Shown: piece after piece, positions 28,201-40,600 of the stretch
How positions within the stretch are numbered: the first letter of the stretch is position 1
Layout of the letters: the number at the start of each line of letters is the position of its first letter
Assembly: GCA_029207755.1 (NCBI GenBank)
Contig: JARCOQ010000006.1
Span: forward strand, 72,700,093-72,764,092
Length of the DNA: 64,000 nucleotides
Direction of reading: 5' to 3'
Source: Chamaea fasciata
Lineage: Eukaryota; Chordata; Aves; Passeriformes; Sylviidae
Translations under genes and position numbers: made by a program
The notes under the pieces: generated by a model
What the model saw: only the letters and a program-made list of their open reading frames with translations
What the model was told of the DNA's origin: nothing
The model's database searches: none

Positions 28201-29719
28201 CAGAATGCCTACAGCTATGATTTTCCACTCAGTGAAGATTTTTGCCCCAAAGGAATAAAGAGTAGGCAGATGCTCAGACAACAAGTGATATGGATCTATG
28301 AAGATATTACGACCTGCAGCTCATGACAAACTAAAATCTTTTGCAAACAGAATTACAATTAGCTGTTTTCTGATGGGATTTCTGAGGACTCAAAGAATTC
28401 TTGGTGGCTCAGAAAGACAACTTTAACTTCTCTTAATGTGCCTCTTTTTCTGACAGCTATGCAGAGGCAATAGAAAACATTTGTCAAAACAGATGGCTGG
28501 TTTAGCCCCCTGCCACTGGATACAAATGGGAAGTTCGAGGTCCAGTTAATGGCTGCTGAGCCAAGAAGCATTTGGAAACTGAGTTAATATTGAACAGACA
28601 CCAAAGAATACACTGTTACAATTCCAGGACACCGTGGCTATGGCCAAACTCAGAGTGCTGTGAACAGTCGTTTCGCAGTCTTACGCTTCCAGCCAGAACA
28701 AAGAACTGCTGAGGTGCACTAAAACTGAGATGTAGCAGCTAACATGGCTTTCAGGATTTTTGAGAAGACGTTTGACAGCTGCTTCAGCCCAGCAGAACAT
28801 TTCTTTGCCCAGTGCTTCCTGATATTTTACTCAGTTGATTTTCCTACACAAATAAATATTATCTGAAAAGCAATCATGTGCATAAAATATACACAGAGAC
28901 AAAAAGTGAAAATCTCTGTTTTTTCTATTAAATCATGCTGTAATGGTACACTGAAATAAGTTTCACAGAATGTCTAGGCAAATTGTGGAAACTATGATCT
29001 GTGGAGCTGAAAGGTTTTAATTTCTGGTGGCGTAACTACTGAAAGCAAAACAAAGTCACAGAGATGTTTTACCTGCATCCAGTGAAACAAATACTGGGGT
29101 AATTTGTGTTGACTAATAATGAAAAATGTTCTTGCTATGATTGAAACAAGTTACTGTTGAGCAGTAAATTAAATTAAATGAGCAGAGGTTACTTGCCTGA
29201 GTTTAGAATAAGAATGTAGAGAAAGCTTCTCCAAAGTGTTTGTAGTAGTGATCAGTGCTTTATACAGACCCTAATCAAGATCCTAATAATTAAATCATGT
29301 CATAGATTAGAAAGGTAGATTTGTCCTATGGAATAGGTACTCACAGCAGTGCAGTGAGTGCAAGGTTAAACTGCACCATATCTGTCTCTACCTTTGCATC
29401 CCTTGTCCATACATCAGGAATTAAGCACTGAAGACCGGAAGTGTAGCACATAACTGACCTCTCAGTCCTGCACAGGAGGCCCTGTCACCACGTTCAGAAT
29501 GTTTCTTCCCAGTCCAGTCTTGCTGAGCTCCCTCCTTCTTTCTTCACACTGAGGGGAATGTACAGCAGCAACTTAAAATCAAGAGCAAGGGCTAAAAGAT
29601 AACTTTTGTGGCTGATAATTGTCAGACTACCCATATTTGTTTTCCATAGTTTCACAGGAATGAATTCCTAAGGATTAGTTAAGGCTACCTGACTATTGTA
29701 CCTTTTTTTTTCCTTCTAG

Positions 29720-29785
29720 AATTTCGTGAACCTACAGGATGGATGTCATAAGTGAAAGCCAAGTTGCTGTTAACTGTATCTTAAG
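29720..29785 (+). other. Candidate exon with strong splice sites
   Basis: A T-rich tract and TTCTAG end at 29,719, and AAG then GTAAGC follows at 29,785/29,786, defining a 66-bp interval. It carries an ATG at 29,739 with A at -3 and G at +4, an in-frame TGA just upstream, and an open frame to the donor (MDVISESQVAVNCIL). I do not recognise the peptide, and no partner exon was identified. It may be a lncRNA exon or a chance match. Confidence 0.25.
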
Positions 29786-32700
29786 GTAAGCTGTTGAACA
29801 CCCAGTGTTATTACTTTTTTTTTGTTTATTTGGAACTGTAATGAAGCATTGATGTGCATCATACCCTGAGTCACTTGCAAGTGGGCATGGAACAATGGCA
29901 GGTCCTTAATTTCTATAACAGTGGTTTCAGTCTGGACCTAGAGACCAAATTAAATAATTAAAATCCAGGTAATCTCATGAAGATGTGCAATTCTTTCTCT
30001 CCATCACTTCTTGTGATCTTTATGCAACAAATTTGGCCAATATGTCACCATCACTTCCCACAAAGCAGAACTGGGAGATCCGTGAAGAAAGCTGTTAAGT
30101 GTTCCCTTAGGATTTAGGCACTGATGATCAGTGCAGGAGCAGCAGGCAGATGTTAACACACCTCAGCTGGCAGGAAGATTCAATTTTTAAAAGACTTCGT
30201 GTTCCAAATAACTGTGGCAGATGTACAGTGAAGCCCACAGAGCTGTGGGAGCCAATCACTAATACTGAGGGCCTTGGATCTTCCTGACAGATAACAGCTT
30301 GCTGGAGCAGCTCTCTCCGGAGGCTTGCTGTTATTTGGAAGCAACACATTTCAGTGCCTCTTTTCTTGACAATACCTGAGATTAATTTAGTCTACTGTTG
30401 TCTAAAGATCCCTGTGGACAAGGGTCTGTCTTGAAGGAAATGGCTGCAGAGATCCAAATTAAGTGACGAAGAATTGTGGTTTCCAAATTTGTTTACATAG
30501 ATGGGGTTTTTTAGCTGAGACTTTCACTGTGTGGTTTGACACTAAAAAAAGTCGTTCCTAGATTGAAGCACTGGGAAACAGTATAAGGGAACAAAAAGGG
30601 ATGTACAGAACTAAAAAAACAACTCTTTTAACTACATCCATCATTTAAAATAGAAAAAAATCATTAAGTGAATTGCATTTTCCAAGTCTGTCTAAGGAAC
30701 AAGGCATTTCTTTTTGGATTTGTGTTCTTTTTGGATGTGTTCAGTACTGTGCAAACAAAAGAAATGCTTTTTCCCTTAATACTTGTATAAACCTAGGTTC
30801 TGCCACTTTAATCCACCAGTGACAATAATGCAGCATTTTATTTCCTGATTTGTTGTGACTATTAAACCTATGAGCTCAGATAATTTTGTTAAAACACAAT
30901 TAAAATTTAACAACTTGCCTAGTTGTCTTCCCAGTCAAATTTGTCCTCATTTGAAAGGGCTCTTTTCTAATTTTGACTTATTAAATTCTATGAGAAAGAT
31001 CAAAGTTGCCCTCCTGTTCCTTATTACAGAGGATCAATGGATCAGATAATTTAAGGTTTGATAAAGTATCTCAGTGAATTCAGCTGTATGCAGTAATTAT
31101 GATGTTATTAGGCGATTTTACACTAAGAGTTAAACTCCCAATCCTTTTGTAAACAGCATCAATACTCGCTAAACAAGTACCTCTTTCCTGTGGAACACGG
31201 TTCTGGTTTTGTTTCAAATTTGAAAATGTACCCTGTCCTTTTCAGTTGCTAAGCTGTGTGATTTACTAACTGTTCTTGATGGACTGTATTGGCATCCCAT
31301 CAGGACTGCATTCTAGCTTTCCTCCCTAAAATACAGGCAGTTCTAAGAAAGCAGCACTATTCTTGTAAAAACAGCATTTATAGATTTCTCTTGCATGTTT
31401 ATCCTCGGCATCATCTTACTGGGAACTGTTTAACCTGCCAAAAGCTCTTCTGAATTCTGACTGCAAACCATTCCAAAGTCCAAATTTCTCATGCAAATGC
31501 CGTATGACCTCAGGTAGGTAGAGAACTCCAGGTTCTCTGGGCACATTATCTGTAACCAACTTTACAGTTTTCTGAGCCTTTTGGCTGCTGCATATTCAAA
31601 GCACTGTTTACTTATTGCCCTTGTCATCTAGTCAGACTGCATAGCTTTGATCCAGCCAGTATGCTTTCAGTCTTACCTCGGGATTCACAACCTCACCGTG
31701 CTGAGAAGTCTGACCCAGGCACCTTATCCTGAAAACCTGGGGCTTTTTGTTTGTTTCATTAACCCCCATGGCTCGCAAGCGATCCAGCTTTTGTTCACTC
31801 GCTGTTCTGAAGGCTGGCGCATGGCTCTGCACAGCTTGGGCTTTCCTTAGTCAACATATGGACTATAATATATTGTTTGTTTTGAGTCTGATGTCATGGG
31901 AAAAAGTGTTGCTTCAGTCAGTATGGAAACTTGCCCAGATACGTTTGAGTTGTTTCTTCCTTGACTGTAGTATCTGCTTAAAACTTTTCACTTGCCTTCT
32001 AATGGTTATTCTTGCTCATCCACGGGCTGTTTCCAGTCCAAATATAGTGCTACTCGATAGAAAAAATCCAAGAAACAGTTCTCTTTTTGGCACATATTTA
32101 ACAATCCCAGCTAAATCCCTTCTGAAATGCCATGGTCCAGTTTGTCATAGAAGGTCACAGGCTTGCTGAGGCTGTCCCTCCAGACATTTCAGCGACTTCT
32201 GTGTCTGCAGAGCTACAAAAGTGCAGTTGAAATCCGGAATGTTTTTCAAAGCCTTTCTTCCCCTCCCTCCGAAGTGGCTGTGAGGAAGCAGTGACCAAGG
32301 GTATCCTTGTGCAACTCCTATTGACCCCCAATATGGAATGTGCAGCCAGTTCAGGGCTGCACCGGGGTCCTGTGTTTGGGGTTTGTTTTTTTGTACTGAG
32401 GGAGCCTTTCAGATGATGTTTGGGAATGACTTTAAAAGAACAGCTAAAGTGATTTTATTTGCTTGTCTGCATAACTAAAGGATATTAGTCAGGGCAAACT
32501 AATGTAACTCCAGTGATATTAATAGAGCTGAGTTAGAACAACTGGAGAATAAGCCCTTAAATTCTAGGGAAATTATTATTGTGCAGGCTGAGTTTCAAAG
32601 GCTCTAATGCTGTCTAATAATGTTAGGAGCCTCTAATACCCAACTAATTCCTAATTAGCTTTTCCTTCCCTGTCAACTCCTCTGTTATGCCTTTTTTGTT

Positions 32701-33095
32701 GATGTCAGAATTTTGCTGTAAGAAAACAAGAACTCTGTTCAAGAAAAACCTGCCCTGAGCTGTGCCTACAGACATGTAGTACCTGCCCAGAACAAGAGGC
32801 TGAGCAGGCTCAGGGCTTGCACGCTCCTGTTGAAACACTAAAAAGCAAAATGTGTTTCTGCTTTGTAAATACCAACTGGGATTTTTCTGTAACTTCTAAC
32901 ATAGCTGATTAGGAATGGATTTTCCTGGGGACAAAGATACCATTCTAACTTGAGGGTTGTCTCACTGCCAGATTTTAAGCTCCTCTTACAAATCACTAAG
33001 GCTCTTCAGAAAACAGATGAAAAATATGAATGTTGGCGAAACCACCCGTCACTATGTTTGTTCCAAAAATGGCTGAACTATTTTCTACCAAACCT

Positions 33096-33117
33096 AAAAT
33101 AAAAAATAAAATAAAAT
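33096..33117 (+). repeat. (AAAAT)n microsatellite
   Basis: A few imperfect AAAAT units. Simple sequence. Confidence 0.7.
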
Positions 33118-35414
33118 TAGTAAGTCAAAGAGGAAGACATTTCAACCTGGATACTTGAAGTTTGGCTTTATAACTTCTCACACATTATGGAGTTAGAGTT
33201 TTCTCCATGCCATCTGACTAAACCACTCCAATTTTTGTCGGCATAAGAAACTTCATACAACAATACGAGGAACTACATGTATGGAGATCTTTCGTTGGTT
33301 TTATCGGGATTTGGAGGATCTTTTGCATACTATTGAAACAGTGAAAAGGGTCCGAGATCCCAGCTTTTCTCAGGCAGTAATCATCAGATAGGGCAAGTGT
33401 GTAACTCCACAAAAAAAAGGAAAATGCTTAAATTATTAAAATACTGCATATTCTATTATCTGAGGCACTTTGGATTTGTGCTGTGTGGGGAGCTAGGTTA
33501 TAAAACAGAGAGACCTTGTAGAGGTCAGTCTGTCCTGGACACCCTTAAACTGCAATGCAGAAGATGGCAAAATGAATCCACCTGCAAATGGACTCAAAAT
33601 AAACAACTGCTTGAATGCAGTTTTCCTTTTATCCAGAAGCTAGGACAGTGCTTTTTGTTACCTTGTCTAACCTATTCATTTCCAGGCTATCTATCAACAC
33701 AGTTTCAGTTCTCCCCTTGCATAATAGGATGAGGGAGAAACCAGGAGCCAGGCAGAGAATATACAGACCATTGTGACACCTTTGCAGCATTAAATGGCTT
33801 TAGCTCAGGGAAAAGTACCTGGCCCTTGGAAAGACCTCTTGGCAGTGACAAATGTGCACGTATTCTGATGCTTTATGTCCTGAGATTTCTTCTGAGTTAC
33901 TGTTCTCTATGAAAACAATGCTTTTAAAATAGTGGAGATGATATCCAGGATATTTTTGCTATTTATAATTCCCATTGTTGCAGCTCTCTGGGGATGATTA
34001 GGTCGGATGACTTCAGTGGTGTGATAGCTATTGATATAAATAACTTTCCAGAAGATTTCCTTGTGACTTCAGAACAAATTAACCAGCAAGAAAAACATTT
34101 CTGAAGGAGTTTAGTTACCTAGCCATTTTCTGAAAACCATGCTAAGGCACTGATCTGCATGCAGAAGAGATAAAAACCTTTAAATTCTAATCTTTGAGTC
34201 CTAAGGATTTTCATTAAAAAAGGAATTATCAATTATCAAACACCTAGGTGCCATTTTCAGGAGTCTTGGGCTCCTCGGTCTCTCAAGTATTTCTGACTAT
34301 TGTGTTTTCTGAGAAATTTAGAGAAAAAGAAGAAATGCTTACCTAGATGAAAGCAAAAACAAGCCGTATTCATCAGTGATCAGAAACAGGGTGCAGTTCA
34401 ATGAGTTGCTAGAGAAATCTGGCCAAGGGACAGGTAATTATTCAAAACTCTCTACTTACTTGAAGCATACCTAAAGGTTTGCTGTTGGAAAAGGTCTTTC
34501 CTTTGAGATTTCCAGTGTTTCCTGGTTTCAGCCAGGAAAGGAATAGTGGAAGAAGTGCTTCTCACTCTATTTTGGTACTTCTGATCCCTGAAGAAGGGAG
34601 GTAGAGACATGGTGTGTGTTGAAAATAAACTAACAAAGTTCTAGTTGCTCTTTCAGATGAGTCCGTTTAATTCCATGTTTTGGTTGCAATTTTAAATCAT
34701 GTTTTTGTGGATTAATGATGACAAAGGATCAAAGATTTCTGGTCTAAATAGCCAAAGGTGAACCTGCTCCTCATTCTTTCCCTTTCTAAGTCTCACTTCA
34801 TGCACCCAAATGCTCCAACTTTGTGTGCCAGTCCATGTGTGTGTGTACAAATACAACTGGATAACCTCCTTAGCTTACCTGTGAAAAATGGGATTCTTAG
34901 ACCCATCTGGTAATTGACTGAGAGACCTTGGATGAAGAATCTGCCCCTGCAATTCGATTATTTAATCAGAAGAGACTTCCTTAAGTTAGCAACAGAAAAT
35001 TCTGAAATCTTTGAGGGGTTCTCACTCTTTACAATTTTCAGTTATTTCATTTAGGACAGAAGCTGCTTCCTGTCCATAACAGGTCTACAGAGGGAATCCT
35101 ATAAAGACTTGCTTGATTAATTGAAAAGACAGTTTTCTTTGAGGTAACTGCAGCTTTTTCCTTTAGCAGGAGGAAGCTAGCTCAATTTTATGCCAACGAA
35201 ATGCTCACCATGCCATGTCGTCATTTTTTCCATGGAATCACAAGTGTTCCTCAGCTCAGCAGTGCTCCATGCACCTAGAAACTTCTCTCTCTGAGTGACA
35301 GCCCAGTTTTTCTTGGAGAATATTTAAGAAGTGTTACAGAGCCATCCAAAATTGGAAACCTCCAGAGAAAGAGCAAATCCCTTGGTCAAGGAAATATGAA
35401 TATATTTGAAATTT

Positions 35415-35525
35415 AGTAAAACCTCAGAGACTTGCTGAAGTCACCTAATCAGTCAGCAGGGCTTCAGAGGGGGAACAAGGCTGGCACCATGCACTCCCTG
35501 ATGCCAAGTGACTACAGTCCTTCCC
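35415..35525 (+). mobile_element. Possible MIR-type ancient SINE fragment
   Basis: CTCAGAGACTTGCTGAAGTC, ACCTAATCAGTCAGCAGGGC, GGGGGAACAAGGCTGGCACC and CTCCCTGATGCCAAGTG keep the order of the MIR core: ACTTGCCCAAGGTCACACAG, then AGTAAGTGGCAGAGC, GGATTCGAACCC and CTGACTCCAAAGC. It is a better match than the 17.9 kb stretch but still only by eye. Confidence 0.35.
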
Positions 35526-37026
35526 TGTCATGGTAAAAATCAATGTGCTTCTTAAGGTGAATGAACTGCAGTGAACTTTCCTGGGGAAAAAAATTAATTG
35601 TTCTTAACTCACTTGCATAATGAAAATGTAGAGGATTAATATGTTTTTACAGTGAAATAAGTGCATTGTCGTGCTGAATTGCACCACAGCCAGATTACTG
35701 TAGGTGGTGGTGACCAGTAACAAATGCTCTGGAAAATGTAGGAAATGCAATTCTAGGATCACATGCAACAATCTGCCCATAGGGGAATGTTTCCCTTCAT
35801 TAGCGACTTTATAATTTGGAATTGGAGCCTTGCATCTTTTCAAGGCACTTTTCTTATTTCCAGTTTAATCTAGATGACATTGCAAGCCTTGATATAAACT
35901 CTGGGAGATGCAATCATATCTGGGGGAAAGAGGGAAGCTTCACTTTGTGAGACATTATACATGCTAAAAGATAATCCTTGGGCAAACTGATTATAATAAA
36001 AGCAGCACACGAAAGTAAAAGATGTCCTGTGTAATATTCCAAAAGGATCAATTTGATCAAATCTGTTCCTGCATCTACTGCATACTGAAAAGCTGCTTTA
36101 GTTCTGCCCTAATTTTCTAGCCAGAAGTTGCTCCCTGATGTTTCTTCGGACCCAGATAAAGAAGCGTGTGCCAAAAAAAAGAGTTTATCAGCATTAATTT
36201 TCAGTTCTACTCATTCCACCAGTAAATGTGTAAGTGCAGTGTTGTTTCCTCCGTTCTTCAGTCTTCACTTGTCTGCAGCCTTTGGATGAGTTGGAGCATT
36301 CACTGTCCATATAAAACATGGGGCTGAGTGAGGCTATTTCAGAATTTGGTTGGTGTAATGAGTGCAGAAGCTCTGCATTTCCACCCCTCTGTAACCTGTA
36401 TTAATTTGGGTATCTTTACCAAGGGAGAAGGTTCTCATGGGAATATACAATGAACAAGCGTGGTTCACCCTTTCTCTTTTGTCATAAAATCCTGTACTTA
36501 CTCTACCCACAGCTATTTTAACTGTTGCTTAAAATATTTCCTCATTGAAGCCACTGATTAATGCCAATGATTATTATAAATTGGGTTTTGTTTAATGGGC
36601 TTCTACTTAGATTTCCATGAGATGACTAAGCTCTTAAGCAGATCCTCTGCCAGGACTTGTTAAACAAAATCACTTTTGTCCATCAGACCAGGTATTGGAT
36701 GAGGGGATAATACACTTACTATTCACCTGAGTCCCTCAGGTGCTGCTGTGAGCTGAATCTCTCCAGCAGATCCAGAAAACCATGAGAAGAGACTTGGCCA
36801 GTGGATTATGTTCCCAGTCAAGTCTCATACTTTGGCATATTTGACTAGGATTTCTCCACTGGAAGTAAAGGAGGTATTATTCAAAAGAGATCCTGTCTGC
36901 AAATACCAGGGAGGAATTCTGTTGCTCCCTCTGGTATTTTTGGAGCAAGCTGATGAGCTGAGACACTACCAGGTGGGTTCTTTGCTGCAGAGAACTGGCC
37001 CTGAGGAAGCTGCCACCTGGCAGAGT

Positions 37027-37047
37027 GGGGGGGCGGGGGGGGGGGGG
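37027..37047 (+). repeat. Interrupted G-run (G7-C-G13)
   Basis: Seven G, one C, then thirteen G, in otherwise average-composition sequence. It has G-quadruplex potential and is prone to assembly and polymerase length errors, so open frames crossing it (36,808-37,365 plus strand) should not be trusted. Confidence 0.9.
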
Positions 37048-37585
37048 CGTTCCTGCCTCCTTTCCCTGTGCCGCTGCTGCTCCCTGGTGTGTGGGAGAGG
37101 TCATGGTAGAAATGCTGAATTCATGAGCCACGTTAGATTCCATTTTGCTCATGATTGCTCCAGGTGGACTGTGATAATGACTGGGAAAATTAATATTAAT
37201 TTGCTCTCATCTCTATTCTTGAAACTGATAGAATTTTTTATCCTCTATGTGAAATTTCATACAGACTTAGAGACTTGTTCTGTGAAACCATCTTGGTTAC
37301 TAAAAAAATTTCCTACTTTGCAAAGATCAAATCAGAAGTTAACCAATCTCTGCTGCCCCACATGATCTGAATTTACTGCTTCCAAAAGATAAACTATTTA
37401 CTGCTATGCTCTGCAGCAGGAGGGCAATGGATTTGTTCAAATGAAGTTAGTTTTCAACACTAAAAGCTAATCAGAAATAAATATAGTAAAAGAAAGAATT
37501 TTAAAAATCCCACTTTTCGCTCCAATAAAATTTCTCACTTCCATGTCCTGCCTTGTGACACAGGTTTTGATCAGACATAACTATC

Positions 37586-37606
37586 AAATAAAATAAAATA
37601 ATAATT
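37586..37606 (+). repeat. (AAATA)n microsatellite
   Basis: Short AT-only pentanucleotide-like repeat. Simple sequence. Confidence 0.65.
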
Positions 37607-40600
37607 AAAAAAGAAACAGCACATAATTCAATCTCTAGGAAAAAATAAAAAGCACTGAAAAGACGTCTGAATTGCAAACAGCCACCTTTGCTGATGCATT
37701 CGGGGTGCTGCCAGGCTTGAATTGCAGATGGCCCCTGCTTGAAAGCCGATCGAGTTCCAGCTTTCATCCACCAACAGATGGTGAGCAGGACAGGGCAGGG
37801 CTCGCTTTTCAGGGGTCTGTCCTCTGCACTGCCACGGGCACAGGTTGGCAGGAGCCAGGTCATGCTGAGCGACCAGCGCAGGCTCTGGGTACTTGGGAGC
37901 CCGGCTGTAACCGTGTGCGGGCACTGGCACTTGGAGAGAAATCACAGCAGGGTGCTGGTGTGCTGCTCTTGGAGGGCCTAGGAAGGTTGCTTCAAAAGTG
38001 ACCTCTGTACCAGAGTGTTCTCTGGCAATGAAAGAACAAACTTTCTGAAGGAGAAGCTGTCTTTTGCCACATGTGCCCCTCTAGAAAAGCCTTAGTCCCA
38101 TCAATTCAAATGACTGCGGATAACAGACGTCACTGCAGCACTGGTAACATACCTGTACTGATGCATCCTCTCCTTGCTTCCAGTAAGCAATTTTCTTGTA
38201 AATTAGCATGCAAATTAATTGATGACTAAGCCCCTAGGAGCGTCTTTTCTGTGAGCCCTTCGTGTTGTGGGGTGTGGGTTTGGCTTTCAGGCTTTTTGAG
38301 GAGACCTCCCTAAAGATATCACTGAGATATCACAAACAAGGCAACAGCTTCTATGCTTTGATATTTATATTGGTTGCTGACACACCTCAGATAACAAGGT
38401 TTCTCTGCATCAGTTTACATCATAAATTGTCATAATTTAGTCTACAAAGAAAACGTGCAAAGGAACATCTTGAAAGCTCTTGGGCTTTTGTGACAGATAA
38501 AACAGCAATACAGCCACACTAGAGGCTTTGTGCCACTCTGTGGGGATGGATGAAGAGATGAGGGTAGGAGGGAATTCCATTTACTGAGGTTTCCACAGAG
38601 CATATGAAAACCTCATCACCCTGTGGAGAAGTGTGTGCTCTGGGCATTTCCGCTGGTAGCTCTCCACACTGCTGGGGTCCAAAGATGTGGGCAAGGGAGG
38701 ATTAGTGGCCTGCTGTCCAGTTGCCTTTGAGACTGCATTTACCTTCAAGCACTCTGTGGACATGAGGACATTAATTATCCTCAGCACTTCTATTTCCTTG
38801 GAATAGCTAGAAAAATAGTTTCTCTAAAATAATGCTCATCATAGACCCGAGTTTTCCTCTTCTCTTGTTTAATAGAGAATAGCTATGGCCTGTGGCCTTG
38901 CATAAGAAACCAGCTGAATTCAGATGTGGGGGTTTTTTCAGGGCTTCCTCTCCTGGTCATGCTGCAGACTTCTCTTGTTCAAAGGAGCTGGCACATCATT
39001 GCATTTTTGCAAAAGTAATGGGTTCCTTCTGAAGGCATAAATCAGAAAGTCGTAATAAAACACAACAACCCCAGCAGCTGACGTGTTTTAGAAGCAGCTG
39101 AAGATGAAAAACCTTTCAAACTTGTTGTTCTCCTCAAACAGCTTGTGTTCAATCTGTTCCATGCAAACACAGTAGGAATTAACCTTTCCACATGTTACTA
39201 TAGGACAAACACCACTCTGTGGATGTGGATAGTTTACATTGGGGAATGTTCCACTCGTACATATTTGAAATATTAATCTATAGACCCCAGTGCAAACAGT
39301 AACTTACTTTTGCACTGCATTCCTTTCTACAGTTTGACACTTTTTCAAGCTCATTTGTGAATGATTTTTGTATTTTATTAGGCATTTTTTTCCTCCTTTC
39401 CTTTTAAGAGTGTATTAGTTTGTAATACCTAAATTATGGAGTTTATAGAAGCTTTCAAATAATTAGAAAAGGTTTGGAAAAGAAATTATCCAGCATTCAA
39501 ATGTGTGCAAGTGCTTTAGGCTCTAGTGAAGTAATGGATCCTGAGCAGCTATGTATGAAAAGTTTTACTATATCTTTTAATGTCCAGCTTACAAACAGTG
39601 GCCTTGGAACATTATGATAAAATCTCAAGTTATCTGCTGCCCTACTTTGATTCCCATGGTGGTATCTTTCAAGAATTCTCTTGGCTGAAAAAGGAAAAAA
39701 AGGCTTTGATATGTGACTAAATGCCTTAAGGCACAGAAGCAGGGAGCTTCTATCCTTGCATAAATGAGGAATGACAGCAACGGGAGGAGAAAACTTCAGG
39801 TTGAGTTGTGGGAAATCTCTACATCCTTATTTTCATGATTGGTTAATGAAGCAGTGGGACTGGGATTCAAGGTGGATCCCTGCTCAAGCTAATTCTAAAA
39901 CTGAGTAACTGTGGTGTTGTCATGAACCACACAAAATGCTTTTGTTTAGGTGCTTCAGTGGAAGTTCTTGGGTATGAGGCTCTTCTGAAAACGTGGCTCT
40001 AAGTCAGTGCAGTTCTGAAGAAAGGTTGACTCAGTTCGGTGGACACAGACATCACTCACTCAGGTAAGAACCTGCCACTGCATATCTGGGAGCAGTCTGA
40101 ACACGGATCACTTCATAAAAATGTCTCTTACAGATTAAATGCAATAACAAGTTGGTAGTCTTTGGCACAAGGCAGAGACCTGTGATAACCTCTGTGACCT
40201 CTCTGGAAATTACAAAGCAGGTAGAGAGTGGTCCCTGTAAATGCTTTACCTTTTATACTCAAGAACAACCTCAGCATTCACTTCCTTTATCTTAACATTC
40301 CAAATATATAAATATGACAGAAAACAACTAGAGTTACACTCTTGATAAATTGCCACTGTGACCTTCGCCATGCCCTGGAGTGTCAGCTTCATGTGATATC
40401 AGCTAAGGCTTTGTGTCATGATTTGTCATTTGTGCAGCTGCCTGGTGCTCACAACTCTGTTGACTCTGCAATTTGGCGATGGAAGCACTGTGGGAATTTA
40501 ATAATGAGTCTTGGTTTATTTGTTGACCTTGATCTTAACATCCATAATCTGATTTTTAATATGCTGCTATTTAGCAGGTACTAAGCAAAAGGTGAGGACA

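Larger units (their letters stand above)
14660..29700. other. Gene-poor AT-rich sequence
   Basis: Contains a CTCF-like site near 16,160, a MIR-like stretch near 17.9 kb and T-rich tracts at 19,922-19,937, 21,424-21,452 and 28,163-28,200. A minus-strand open frame of 131 codons at 27,589-27,984 has no recognisable domain and is of a length expected by chance in this much sequence. No gene called. Confidence 0.5.

Noticed and set aside
31632..32169. 140-codon plus-strand frame with an overlapping minus-strand frame
   Set aside because: No known domain or family signature; both strands open in the same interval; no supporting gene structure.
36808..37365. 185-codon plus-strand open frame
   Set aside because: It crosses the G7-C-G13 run, has no recognisable domain and shows no splice or poly(A) context. 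The length is within chance for the region.
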